From contig JANQOF010000046.1 in NCBI GenBank assembly GCA_028279215.1, positions 1 to 64,000 on the forward strand: a stretch of 64,000 nucleotides of DNA. The letters are read 5' to 3'. Within the stretch, counting starts at the first letter, position 1; each line of letters opens with the position of its first letter. Positions 33,823 through 42,521 of the stretch are shown piece by piece. The stretch is from Pirellulales bacterium. GTDB taxonomy: Bacteria > Planctomycetota > Planctomycetia > Pirellulales > Lacipirellulaceae. The translations under genes and the position numbers were made by a program. The notes beneath the pieces are model-generated. The model searched no databases. It was not told the origin of the DNA and saw nothing but the letters and a program-made list of their open reading frames with translations.

Positions 33823-34002
33823 GTGTTGGGACAACAGATCGCTCGCCAGTCGCGACGGGGCGATAACCGCTGCGACCATTTTCTGCGTGCTTTGGCACTC
33901 TACGGGCAAGGCAACTATGCGTTGAAGAACGAGAATGCCTGGCTCAGCAATCGTCGTACAAGACGCTACCAATTGGCGTCAGGTGGACACCCCGTTACCT
34001 AG
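33823..34002 (+). pseudogene. possible gene relic next to tRNA-Gln
   Basis: A 59-codon frame from GTG to TAG encodes a basic, protein-like sequence (RCDHFLRALALYGQGNYALKN, then NRRTRRYQLASGG). It has no Shine-Dalgarno sequence, no known domain and begins only 44 bases after the tRNA. It may be the 3' remnant of a larger gene cut by an insertion, or a chance frame. Confidence 0.2.
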
Positions 34003-34638
34003 TTGCTCATCCGCACTTGGACTTTGAGTGCGAACACCGCGCGAGGTAGGCCAAGCCGTAACCCCACAATCGTGGACGGTAACGGGTCATTCAATGCCAC
34101 CGAATGCAATGTAGAGCCGCTCCCGCGCAATCGGACACTGTTTGTCGCGGCATCGCATCTCCTTGCGCAACAGTAGTTTGTGGAATTGAGGCCGATCCTT
34201 CGATGTCCGTCACCTCCTACTTTGTTTATGGCAGTCTGGTGCACCTGCCCTCCGCTCGCGTGAGGTCTTCGATACCCCCAGTGATCGATCGGCTCGGCTC
34301 AATTTCCGAATAGCAGGCAAGTGCCAGCATGTTTGTGTCTCGCAATCGCTAAGGTAGAAAAAGTGCGGGCCGGCCATGTACGAAGGCGACTGAGTGCATG
34401 GCCCCCCTGCGGCCCGCTTCCCCGATAGTTCGATCATACCCAGACTATTGAGCGAGCTACACTGACAAGTTTTGACACCCATGGCGATCCGATACCCGAG
34501 CGCTATGTGCCAAGTCTAGGCAAACCTCGAGCAAACATTTGAGATCACGATGGAAAGAAGCCCAGTCGTGGCACGCATTGTCATCCCTCTCCCTGCATTG
34601 AATCTGCTGATCGCGCATTCGCAGGCTAGGCTGCACAT

Positions 34639-34812
34639 ATGGGGATTCCATTTTCAAGCAAGGTCCTGATTGCAGACAACGATCCGATCGCTCACGATGC
34701 GACGGTACAGGCGCTCACCGCCTGCAAGTTCCCTGACGAATCACGCGCTGCCGATCGGCGTCGCGATTCTACGAAATCGGCGGCAAATTTCCTCCGAGGC
34801 ACCCGGCACTGA
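34639..34812 (+). pseudogene. truncated response-regulator receiver remnant
   Basis: A 57-codon frame begins with SSKVLIADNDPIAHDATVQAL, which matches the first beta strand and acidic pocket of CheY-like receiver domains (VLIADDDP), then loses similarity after about residue 32 and stops. A receiver needs about 120 residues, so this is a 5' fragment of a decayed gene rather than a functional protein. No partner histidine kinase is present. The assignment rests on a short motif only. Confidence 0.35.
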
Positions 34813-34989
34813 TCTTCAAGCGGCGCCATGCGCAAGGAATGCTCTGGTGGCGAAGGTCAGGGCTGCGAAGACATCGGCACATACAGGCTTGCCGAAACTA
34901 GCAACGCGGAGTTAGTCGCACCTCACTTGTAGGTGTTGTTTGCATTTACCTGCTAAAACAGTTTAGCATATTTGCTGCACAAACTAGAA

Positions 34990-36030
34990 ATGAAGGTCTA
35001 CACTCTCATGTACAATCGACGCTTTAGATGGATACAAGGATTCTCCTTGGTTGAGCTATTAGTCGTTCTAGCAGTTGCGGGACTACTCATCGCATTGCTA
35101 CTTCCGGCGCTGTTTGCCGCAAGGGAAGCGAGTCGCTCGACTGCCTGCAAGGCTAATCTTCGGCAGTTGTCACTTGGATTGAACGTCTATCACGACGTGC
35201 ACGGATCGTTTCCGCATGGAGGTTGGGGGTTTACTTGGATAGGAATTGCAAGCCGAGGCTACGGAGAGGACCAACCGGGAGGATGGGCGTATTCACTACT
35301 TCCATTTATTGGTCAGGACGCGTTGCATTCTGTTGAGCGGAGCGTGTCTGCGTCGAGCGCTGCCCCGCTCAGGGCGATCCGTCTGTCTACTTCGTTATCG
35401 ATCCACACCTGTCCTAGCCGCAGGGCGTCACGTCCATGGGCGGTCGCCGACGTCTACGTTGATTCGCCGACGATAACGCGACCACACCTGCGAGCACCAC
35501 ACCTCTCATCTACAGTCGCAGTAGTTGCTAGGAGCGACTACGCAGTCAATTCAGGATCGAAGTACGTTATCTCAAACGCCGGTCCCATAACCCTACGCCA
35601 AGGCGATTCCGTCGATTACAGGTGGCCAACACCAAAGCACTATGATGGAGTGTGTCACTTGCGGATGGGTGCCAAGTTACGCAGTGTCGTTGACGGACTC
35701 TCAAAGACGTATCTACTGGGCGAGAAATTTCTGGATCCTGATCACTATGTCGATGGGCTCGCGTTAGGTGACAATGAGACTTTGTATTCAGGTTATTCGT
35801 CGGATCTGCACCGCTTTACCCGCGAAGATCTTGCTCCTTTACGAGACCAGCGATTGGACCCGAGTGTCCTGGGAGACTGGAGATTCGGCAGTGCTCACCC
35901 GACTTCATTCAATGTCGCCATGGCCGACGGATCTGTCCACGCAGTTAACTACGACATTGCTCCTGAGGTGCACTGTGACAACGGCACTCGCAAGCCGCCG
36001 TTTGAACGGAAGCAAAAGCGGAGGTTCTGA
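34990..36030 (+). CDS. DUF1559 prepilin-like protein
   Basis: This 346-residue protein has the prepilin N-terminus FSLVELLVVLAVAGLLIALLLP, cleaved by prepilin peptidase before the Phe, followed by a beta-rich DUF1559 domain. Usual motifs are visible: LRQLSLGLNVYHDVHGSFPHGGWG, QPGGWAYSLLPFIGQ, HTCPSRRA, DGLSKTYLLGEKFLDP and the terminal FGSAHPTSFNVAMADGSVHAVNY. The ATG at 34990 is preferred to a TTG six codons earlier. Planctomycetes carry tens to hundreds of DUF1559 proteins, thought to form extracellular or periplasmic pseudopilin-like structures. A PEP-CTERM protein gene follows after about 40 bases, so the two may be cotranscribed. Confidence 0.92.
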   Translation: MKVYTLMYNRRFRWIQGFSLVELLVVLAVAGLLIALLLPALFAAREASRSTACKANLRQLSLGLNVYHDVHGSFPHGGWGFTWIGIASRGYGEDQPGGWAYSLLPFIGQDALHSVERSVSASSAAPLRAIRLSTSLSIHTCPSRRASRPWAVADVYVDSPTITRPHLRAPHLSSTVAVVARSDYAVNSGSKYVISNAGPITLRQGDSVDYRWPTPKHYDGVCHLRMGAKLRSVVDGLSKTYLLGEKFLDPDHYVDGLALGDNETLYSGYSSDLHRFTREDLAPLRDQRLDPSVLGDWRFGSAHPTSFNVAMADGSVHAVNYDIAPEVHCDNGTRKPPFERKQKRRF

Positions 36031-36069
36031 CAACAGGAGCGAGCACGGAAATGATGCAGGTAAGTTGAT

Positions 36070-36960
36070 ATGAGAGTATCGATCATGAACTTGGCCCTTA
36101 AGATTACCCACGTGGTCACTGTGCTTTGTGTGGTGAGTTGCCCGGCGATCGGCTCAACGCTTCGACTCTCTACACCGCAGATGGACGACGTGCTCGTTGT
36201 CGTGCCGGGGGCAACTGCATCAATACCGATCCAGTTGGAGAATATCGGCGTTAGTCCGGCAACTGTACTTACAACCATGGTCGGACTCAGCGCGGTGCAA
36301 GCTCCTCAGGCGGTGACGACCGGTCACCTAACAATCACGTCAATCACCGTTTCGAGTGAGCCATTCTTCGATCCTCCGATGCTCATCGTGTCCGAGGTGG
36401 AGGGAGTTCACATCATGCAAGACGCCAATCCTGTAGGCGAAGTACTACCGGCAAGCGTAAACTCTGAACTGGCTATCATGAACCTTCAGTTATCCGAGGA
36501 TGCCGATGGCCTTTTTTTCGTATTGATAGAACCTATTGGCGATCAATTCGGTGGCTCTAAGTACCTTGAATTAGTAGGTGGTCCTCCAATGCCAGCACAG
36601 ATGCCATTTTTGAACAAAGGTTCAGAGGTCTTGGGTGGTCGGAGTGTGTTGCTTGCTATCGGTACACGACCGCCGGTTGTCGGTGACTACGACTATGATG
36701 GCCTTACTGCACAGAGTGACTACGAGATATGGAGATCAATGTTTGGAAATGAGCCACCCTCCCCTGGGTTCGGCCCCGACGGAAACTCGGATGGGGTAGT
36801 GAGTATTGCCGACTACACGGTCTGGCGAGATCACGTTGGAACGTCGACACCATCATCTAGTTCACTAACTGCAGTGCTGGAAGTTCCTGAGCCACGGTAC
36901 CTCGCAGTTATCGCCATCGCATGTTGGGCCATCTACGCACGGCGCAATACGCGATTTTGA
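36070..36960 (+). CDS. PEP-CTERM protein with dockerin-like repeats
   Basis: This 296-residue exported protein has a signal peptide (about residues 7-27), a beta-rich body with Val/Ile/Thr strands, and near the C-terminus a dockerin-like calcium-binding region (GDYDYDGLTAQSDYEIW and GPDGNSDGVVSIADYTVWRDHVG). It ends in a PEP-CTERM sorting tail: VPEP, a hydrophobic helix (AVIAIACWAIYA) and RRNTRF. Exosortase is expected to process the tail and display the protein at the cell surface. Its last 28 bases overlap the end of the convergent WYL regulator gene. The body has no recognised domain. Confidence 0.87.
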   Translation: MRVSIMNLALKITHVVTVLCVVSCPAIGSTLRLSTPQMDDVLVVVPGATASIPIQLENIGVSPATVLTTMVGLSAVQAPQAVTTGHLTITSITVSSEPFFDPPMLIVSEVEGVHIMQDANPVGEVLPASVNSELAIMNLQLSEDADGLFFVLIEPIGDQFGGSKYLELVGGPPMPAQMPFLNKGSEVLGGRSVLLAIGTRPPVVGDYDYDGLTAQSDYEIWRSMFGNEPPSPGFGPDGNSDGVVSIADYTVWRDHVGTSTPSSSSLTAVLEVPEPRYLAVIAIACWAIYARRNTRF

Positions 36961-37706
36961 AACTCTAGCTCTGTTAGTGGTAGAACTGACAATGGACCGG
37001 TACCTATCTTCGAGCAAAGTGCATGGGTAGTTTTCTGTTTCCCGACGGATAGCCGATCCCCGATCGATTCGACTAAGTCAAGGCCGACCACCGGAAACGC
37101 GATGGTTGAGTTGCCGTGGTATTCCGATTTGCCAAGAAACCACCATTGATTTTGGGTATGCACGAGTTGTAGAGGGAGAACACAAGTTGTTTGCGCTTGG
37201 TCAGATCTCTCCCTGTATTTGATCCACACCATTTGCTGTGCGCTGATTGCGTCAAAGAGTAGTTGGAGTTGTTTGGAGACGTTGGGCCGCTCGTCGGCGC
37301 TCGCAAAGTAAACCGAGTCAGTTAGATGGCGTACCTCGCGTTGCTTCGCGGGACAAATATGTGCTTGAAGGAGCGACTTGCAGTTTGCTAGGACCTTGCC
37401 AAAGGAGTCGAACTGGACCAAAGGCGAGGTCCGAACCGCAAGCAAGAGTGCGATTGCCTGCTCCTCATTCAAAGCCGATGGCGGCAGCACCGGTTCTCCG
37501 GAATACCTGATCACTCCTTCCGCTCTATCGTAGGAGGTATCGATGCAGGTATTGATTCTTAGACTCCTAAGATCTCGAAAAATCGTTCGCCGCGAGCATG
37601 ACATCGACTTGGATAGGTCGTCGACGCGGACTGCTCCGCCCGCGAGCAGGGTTAATGCGATTTCCAATTGTCTTTGTAAAGTCTTGTGTGGCAATATGTT
37701 AACCAA
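36933..37706 (-). CDS. WYL-domain helix-turn-helix regulator
   Basis: This 257-residue transcription regulator starts with a TTG at 37706; no ATG is available upstream of the conserved domain. An N-terminal HTH_11-type DNA-binding domain (LEIALTLLAGGAVRVDDLSKSMSCSRRTIFRDLRSL) is followed by a WYL domain at about residues 135-215 (DAISAQQMVWIKYRER and HTQNQWWFLGKSEYH). WYL regulators bind ligands or nucleic acid and often control defence or stress genes. It is divergent from the ECF sigma gene, about 60 bases away, and may control it. Confidence 0.87.
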   Translation of the reverse strand: MVNILPHKTLQRQLEIALTLLAGGAVRVDDLSKSMSCSRRTIFRDLRSLRINTCIDTSYDRAEGVIRYSGEPVLPPSALNEEQAIALLLAVRTSPLVQFDSFGKVLANCKSLLQAHICPAKQREVRHLTDSVYFASADERPNVSKQLQLLFDAISAQQMVWIKYRERSDQAQTTCVLPLQLVHTQNQWWFLGKSEYHGNSTIAFPVVGLDLVESIGDRLSVGKQKTTHALCSKIGTGPLSVLPLTELEFQNRVLRRA

Positions 37707-37764
37707 GGCTGTACGGTGGCGTTGGAGCGGTTAAAATCGTAGGCGAAGTCGGACTCATCTGTAT

Positions 37765-38403
37765 TTGTCTTGCGGTGAAGCACCTAAAGTGGACACACCG
37801 AACAACGAAGATTCTGCCAACGTCGCCGAAAGTGACGGACAATTGCCGTCCGAGAGTTTTCGAAGACTGATCTGCCAAATTGAGAATGGCTCGGAAGAAG
37901 CGATTTGGCGATTGGTCGAAGATCTGTCGCCACACGTCTATCGGGTAGTCAAGCGCCGCATGAGCAGTTCCCTAACCCGCCGTATCGGCGCATCCGACGT
38001 AGTCCAGGCGACTTGGGCATCTTTTCTGATTCGAAGAAGGGATCTGGCCAATTTCAATACGGAAGATGAGTTACGAGCCTACGTCGTTGGGATTGCGATG
38101 AACAAACTGCGCATGTCAGCGCGAGCACACTTACGTACGGAGGCAAGGGATTGCCGTCGTGAAGTCCCCATTGAAGTCAATACGGATGGGCTGCCTGTCG
38201 CTAAAGAGCCATCTCCTAGCGAAGTCGTTGGATTCCGAGAGAACTGGAATCTGTTCATGGAACAACAACCCGAGCACTACCAGGAAATCGTCAGGCTACG
38301 CGTCGAAGGTTGCAAGTTGGGGGAAATTGCGCAACGACTGCGAATCAATGAGCGTACGGTACGCAGGGTGCTGAACAAGCTCGCGGACACCTTGGTCGTT
38401 TAG
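37765..38403 (+). CDS. ECF-type sigma factor paired with a Ser/Thr kinase
   Basis: This 212-residue protein (TTG start at 37765, with a GTG at 37789 as alternative) has a sigma-2 region (RRLICQIENGSEEAIWRLVEDLSPHVYRVV ... IGASDVVQATWASFLI) and a sigma-4 helix-turn-helix at the C-terminus (RLRVEGCKLGEIAQRLRINERTVRRVLNKL). It directs RNA polymerase to specific promoters. Its stop lies 4 bases before the start of the kinase gene, so the two are translated from one message. Kinase-linked ECF groups are known from planctomycetes; activity is probably switched by phosphorylation or binding by the neighbour. Target genes cannot be read from the sequence. Confidence 0.9.
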   Translation: MSCGEAPKVDTPNNEDSANVAESDGQLPSESFRRLICQIENGSEEAIWRLVEDLSPHVYRVVKRRMSSSLTRRIGASDVVQATWASFLIRRRDLANFNTEDELRAYVVGIAMNKLRMSARAHLRTEARDCRREVPIEVNTDGLPVAKEPSPSEVVGFRENWNLFMEQQPEHYQEIVRLRVEGCKLGEIAQRLRINERTVRRVLNKLADTLVV

Positions 38404-38407
38404 CACG

Positions 38408-40654
38408 ATGGAAACGAAATCTCTCAGAACATCGTCAACTACAAAGGTGGCGCGGCAAATCAACTTTCTTGCCAGGGTGGTCGAAGACGCCAAGTTGAGC
38501 TGGCGCAATGGAGTCATGCCCGACGCGCGCAAGGTGGTTGATGCCTACCCCGAATTACTCAATCAGAAGTCACTATTGTTTGACTTAGTACTTGAAGACT
38601 ACGCGCAGCGTCGCACAGCCGGTACGCCGCTTGGTCCCTTGACCTATCGCGAACAGTTTGAGTCATTCGGTGCACCTCTGGCTCGGTCCATCGAACGATT
38701 GGTATCGGTTGAAGAGGCGATCGGCAACGGTATCGATGATCGAAATTCAGCTGCGTGGCCTGCACCGGGAGACGATCTTGGACATTTCGGGGTGCTGGAG
38801 GAACTCGGAAGAGGGAGTTTTTCACGCGTCTACCTGTGTACGGAAAAGGGAGTTGGTGATCGCCAAGTTGCCGTAAAGGTGACACGAAGAGGATTCGCTG
38901 AGGCCGATCGCTTGGGCAAGCTCAATCACTCGAACATCGTTCCAATACTGTCGGTAACCTACGATGCTTCGTATTCTGCCACACTCATTGCGATGCCAAT
39001 TCTGGGTAGGAATACACTAGATGACCTAATCGCCATCGCATCGTCTGTCCCTCAGCATCTACAACTCGACGTAGTAAAGCGATGGTTCACCCAGTCATCG
39101 CGTGACTTAGTCAGCGATGAGCAACCTGATCTTCTAGCCGACTGCTCATCCTACTCGCAGCTCGTGGTTAGAATTGCTATCGATGTTTGCAAGGCGCTCG
39201 AATACGCGCATAGTCACAAGATCGCGCATTGCGATGTTAAGCCGTCAAACATTCTCTTAGACTCCCATCTCAAGCCTCTTCTCATCGACTTCAACTTGTC
39301 TTGCGCAATGGCATCGTCTAACGAGGTCTTGGGAGGGACTCTCGAATACATGCCCCCTGAATTCTGGGAGCAGGTCCTGGCGAAAGATGCAGAGAGTAGG
39401 GGTGTGGCTAGCACTCCAGCCACTCCCGGCGCCGATATCTATGCCGTGGCTCTAACGATGGCCGAGCTAGCATCAGGTCGTCGTCCGATATCGAACGAAG
39501 CTGTCGACCCACATTTGACCACTGACCAGGCGCACGGCCTGCAACGGGAACTGATCGAACATGCGCTCGATCACCTAGAGTCTCGTGATCAACTCCGGCG
39601 AACCTGGAGGCGATGCGTCAGCACCGACGTGGAACAGCGGCCAACTGCGAAAGAGCTTCGCGAAGCGTTCGAAGACGAACTCAAAGAGATAGACAGCGAA
39701 GGGGAACTTGAGCGCCAGTCGCGTCGGAGATTCATGATGGTCATTGGGGGGGTGGGGGCAGGCGGGCTCATTATTTGCACGGCACCATTGTACAACTACT
39801 TTGTCAACTCTTACGAGTATCATTCCGCTCGCGAATCGTTAGCGGTAGGAGACTTTGCCACGGCAGAATCCTCCTTTAGCAGAGTGATCGCCAGGGGAAG
39901 CTATGGCAACGATGCCATTTACTTACGCGCTTGGTCGCGTGCCGACCAGGGCAACTACGTCGATGCAGCTAGTGATTTCATTCAAGTCGATGCCGGCAGA
40001 AAAATACCGCATCTCACAGGTTGCATCGGGTACTGCAACGCAAAGCTGGGTCGGTTTTCCAACGCAATCTATTGGTACGAGTTCTCGGTGAATGGGTCCG
40101 AACAGGTCGATTGTAGTGTGGCGAACAACATCGGATGTGCCTATTGGCTGGGAAGGAATTCGTCGCACGAGCTAATGGATCCCAAGAAAATTCGTGGCTT
40201 GGCGTTCTATTGGCTGACAAAAGCAATTGATGCACACCCCAAGGCGCGTGAACCACACATCAATCGAATTCGATTCGCTACGGATGAACTGCTAAGCGAA
40301 CCAGCATACCGAACCGGCGCAATTAGCTGCGATGGTGACTACCTCTATGGACTCGTACGTGATCTTCAATCAGTCGATTATTCAGCCGAAGGTCAACTCG
40401 TATCAGCAATTCTATTGTCACACCTTCCGCAGACATCGGAATCAGTTCAATCCTGGGCGGAAGAGTTATTTCATCTGGCAGTCACGGGTGACGTTGGTCC
40501 CTCTATGGACGAGTGGAGTACAGATGCGCTGTATGTGCCGCTGCGATCAATCGTGCAAGCTCCGAGGGCATGGAGTAGTCCCGGAAAGGGCAAGACGCGA
40601 GCAGGACCACTGATTATGAAGCACGACATGCAATTGCCTTCGGAACTCTTCTAG
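38408..40654 (+). CDS. membrane Ser/Thr protein kinase with TPR-like C-terminus
   Basis: This 748-residue protein has a cytoplasmic kinase domain (about residues 120-430), one transmembrane helix (about 444-465) and a C-terminal extracytoplasmic region with helical TPR-like repeats (AESSFSRVIARGSYGNDAIYLRAW, LGRFSNAIYWYEFSV). The glycine loop LGRGSFSRVYL and the ATP-anchoring Lys in VAVKVT are present. The catalytic loop reads HCDVKPSN (His274 to Asn281) in place of HRD, and the magnesium motif reads DFN at 294-296 in place of DFG. Catalytic Asp276 and Lys278 are kept, so it may still be active, without RD-type activation-loop control. It follows the ECF sigma gene by 4 bases and probably controls it. 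Confidence 0.92.
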   Translation: METKSLRTSSTTKVARQINFLARVVEDAKLSWRNGVMPDARKVVDAYPELLNQKSLLFDLVLEDYAQRRTAGTPLGPLTYREQFESFGAPLARSIERLVSVEEAIGNGIDDRNSAAWPAPGDDLGHFGVLEELGRGSFSRVYLCTEKGVGDRQVAVKVTRRGFAEADRLGKLNHSNIVPILSVTYDASYSATLIAMPILGRNTLDDLIAIASSVPQHLQLDVVKRWFTQSSRDLVSDEQPDLLADCSSYSQLVVRIAIDVCKALEYAHSHKIAHCDVKPSNILLDSHLKPLLIDFNLSCAMASSNEVLGGTLEYMPPEFWEQVLAKDAESRGVASTPATPGADIYAVALTMAELASGRRPISNEAVDPHLTTDQAHGLQRELIEHALDHLESRDQLRRTWRRCVSTDVEQRPTAKELREAFEDELKEIDSEGELERQSRRRFMMVIGGVGAGGLIICTAPLYNYFVNSYEYHSARESLAVGDFATAESSFSRVIARGSYGNDAIYLRAWSRADQGNYVDAASDFIQVDAGRKIPHLTGCIGYCNAKLGRFSNAIYWYEFSVNGSEQVDCSVANNIGCAYWLGRNSSHELMDPKKIRGLAFYWLTKAIDAHPKAREPHINRIRFATDELLSEPAYRTGAISCDGDYLYGLVRDLQSVDYSAEGQLVSAILLSHLPQTSESVQSWAEELFHLAVTGDVGPSMDEWSTDALYVPLRSIVQAPRAWSSPGKGKTRAGPLIMKHDMQLPSELF

Positions 40655-40658
40655 AGCA

Positions 40659-40688
40659 CGCTTTGCATAAACGCAAAGCGACTTTTCT
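40659..40688 (+). terminator. intrinsic terminator after the kinase gene
   Basis: CGCTTTGC (40659-40666) pairs perfectly with GCAAAGCG (40673-40680) around an ATAAAC loop, followed by ACTTTTCTT. It lies immediately after the stop of the kinase gene and ends the sigma-kinase transcript. Confidence 0.75.
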
Positions 40689-40892
40689 TGCTGCGCAATC
40701 TCAGCAGCTAGATTCTCCATTCTGCTGAGAATCTGTGTCCGGTTCGTTGTGATCCTCGCAACGGTCTTTTTGAACGCCAATTCTCTTGGCGCGTTTCACA
40801 CGCATTAGGCGACCGCGTTGTTCGATCTGTGTTTGCGCAAGTCGCGCGCCGTACGCGGTTCGTTGTGCTCAACAAGGTAAGGAGCTACCGAT

Positions 40893-42218
40893 ATGCGCGC
40901 ACAGTTCTTAAGGAGAGCAAGAAGTTCCCAGTCGCTAGGAATTGAATCGCTGGAAAGACGTTTTGCCCTTTCAGCAGCTCCTGCCGTGATGGCAGTCGAG
41001 CTAGGAAGCTCGAGTTGGAGCGAGGCGTTTTACGACTACCTGGGTGATGAAGGATATGGGCAATTTGCCTATCGCATTCCGGCCGGATCCTCTCAGGAAC
41101 AAGCATTGCCGTGGACCAATCTTGATCGCGTCTACATGTCGTTTAGCGAAGATGTCAACGTCGATCGCGCCGACCTGGCGATTACTGGCACGAACGGGAA
41201 ACAGTACAAAACGATCGATTTCTTTTACGATCCGCGACTGCTAACGGCGCGTTGGACGCTTGCGGAACCGCTAGGCGATGCCGATCGAGTGCTTCTCGAT
41301 CTTGACGCGAACGGAATCAACCCAGTTACTGACCTGGACGGAAACGTGCTGGATGGAGAATGGGGCAACTCGACGAGCGGTTTTTCGTCTGGCGACGGAG
41401 TTGCCGGAGGTGACTTCGAGTTTCTAATCACAACACTTTCTGGAGATGTCAACGGTGACGACATCAGCTCGTACTTCGATTTTTTCGATGTCTACTATAG
41501 TGCTGGCGAATCGGCGAATGACCCAGGCTTCAATCCAAAATACGATGCGGACGGCAGCGGTGTCATTGATAGCGCGGACTACTATCAGATCCTTGCCAAA
41601 CTCGGCGCCACCGTTCCGCTCTCTGCTCCTTTGGGCCTCAACGACGATGCCCCGACAGCGTTAGGGAAATCTGCTTTTGCGATCGACGATTCAGCGATCG
41701 ACGAGTCTTTCGCTTTATCTACCTTTTTCGACGACAACGAAGATGAAATTGATGATTTGAGTTTTGAAATTGCGTCGAATTCGGCCCCAAGTTTATTCGA
41801 CTCGGTGACTATCGATGAAGCGACGGGCGAATTGATCGTCAATACGGCCGCTGGCGCAAGTGGCCGAGCACTCATCGAACTCGAGGCCACGGACTCGAGC
41901 GGGCAGTCGGTGATACAATCTTTCGTCCTCGATGTCGACTATGCTAATCTGGCACCCCAGATCTCGCACTACCTAGCCGTTCAAGAGCAAGGGAATGTCT
42001 GGGCAATCAAGGCGTTGATAACTGATCCTGATGAAGACACTACGGGCTGGATCGTCGAGTTCTACGGCGTAGAGACCGCCCGCGGCACGGTTTATGAAGA
42101 TGGATGGGTAGAGATAAGGGTTGAGCTGCCGCCAGGGGCATCTGGTTACGAGTGGTTGTTTGTGCACGATTCACAAAACACCTACGTCTGGGATTGGGCG
42201 TGGATCGGAATGACCTAG
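40893..42218 (+). CDS. extracellular dockerin/cadherin-like protein
   Basis: This 441-residue protein has GGAGC about 9 bases before its ATG. The N-terminus carries IESLERRFALSAAPA, close to the LExRxLLSA sequence that planctomycete giant extracellular proteins share near the start, so it is probably exported by an unusual N-terminal signal. A beta-rich domain (about residues 30-185, with a 'VYMSFSEDVNVDRADLAITG' Ig-like piece) precedes a dockerin-like calcium pair (GDVNGDDISSYFDFFDVY and KYDADGSGVIDSADYYQIL), then a cadherin-like repeat (about 265-350) and a final beta domain. No PEP-CTERM tail is present. It would be a surface or matrix protein. Confidence 0.85.
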   Translation: MRAQFLRRARSSQSLGIESLERRFALSAAPAVMAVELGSSSWSEAFYDYLGDEGYGQFAYRIPAGSSQEQALPWTNLDRVYMSFSEDVNVDRADLAITGTNGKQYKTIDFFYDPRLLTARWTLAEPLGDADRVLLDLDANGINPVTDLDGNVLDGEWGNSTSGFSSGDGVAGGDFEFLITTLSGDVNGDDISSYFDFFDVYYSAGESANDPGFNPKYDADGSGVIDSADYYQILAKLGATVPLSAPLGLNDDAPTALGKSAFAIDDSAIDESFALSTFFDDNEDEIDDLSFEIASNSAPSLFDSVTIDEATGELIVNTAAGASGRALIELEATDSSGQSVIQSFVLDVDYANLAPQISHYLAVQEQGNVWAIKALITDPDEDTTGWIVEFYGVETARGTVYEDGWVEIRVELPPGASGYEWLFVHDSQNTYVWDWAWIGMT

Positions 42219-42286
42219 AATTGTCCATTCTGCATAACCATCGGGCCTTTGGGTCTATGACCAGTATTGAATTCTTGCACCACTTG

Positions 42287-42487
42287 TTATGAAGGCGACA
42301 GTGGGGGAACGCTTGGCTGCTGGAGCGGAGGCGCAGCCCAAGCCTCCGGCTGCGAAGCCTGATACTGCGTCGAAACCAACACGTCGATGCCGCCAACGGT
42401 ACCGATAAAGCGGCCTGTATCGAAGTAGTGAGCGACCGCTACTCGATACTTGCTAGCGCTGAAAAATGCCTCGAACTCGCGCCCCAA
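42287..42487 (-). pseudogene. possible C-terminal gene remnant
   Basis: The codon use of this 66-codon minus-strand frame looks like a real gene (VAVAHYFDTGRFIGTVGGID...), but the upstream frame is closed by a TAA about 20 bases before a TTG, so only a C-terminal fragment remains. It ends with a Pro/Gln/Ser-rich tail. It is not recognised. Otherwise the ~300-base gap between 42219 and 42521 contains no gene. Confidence 0.25.
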
Positions 42488-42521
42488 AATCTGGTCTGGA
42501 AATTACTTGGAGAATATGGGA

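Larger units (their letters stand above)
33779..34989. other. 1.2-kb gene-poor region after tRNA-Gln
   Basis: No intact gene is seen. Two short frames of gene-like composition, 33823-34002 and 34639-34812, look like relics and are listed separately. The remaining frames (33999-34244 minus, 34104-34313 plus, 34210-34482 minus, 34457-34657 minus, 34670-34915 plus) show no domain or start signal. Such decay next to a tRNA fits the edge of an integrated or rearranged segment. Confidence 0.5.
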
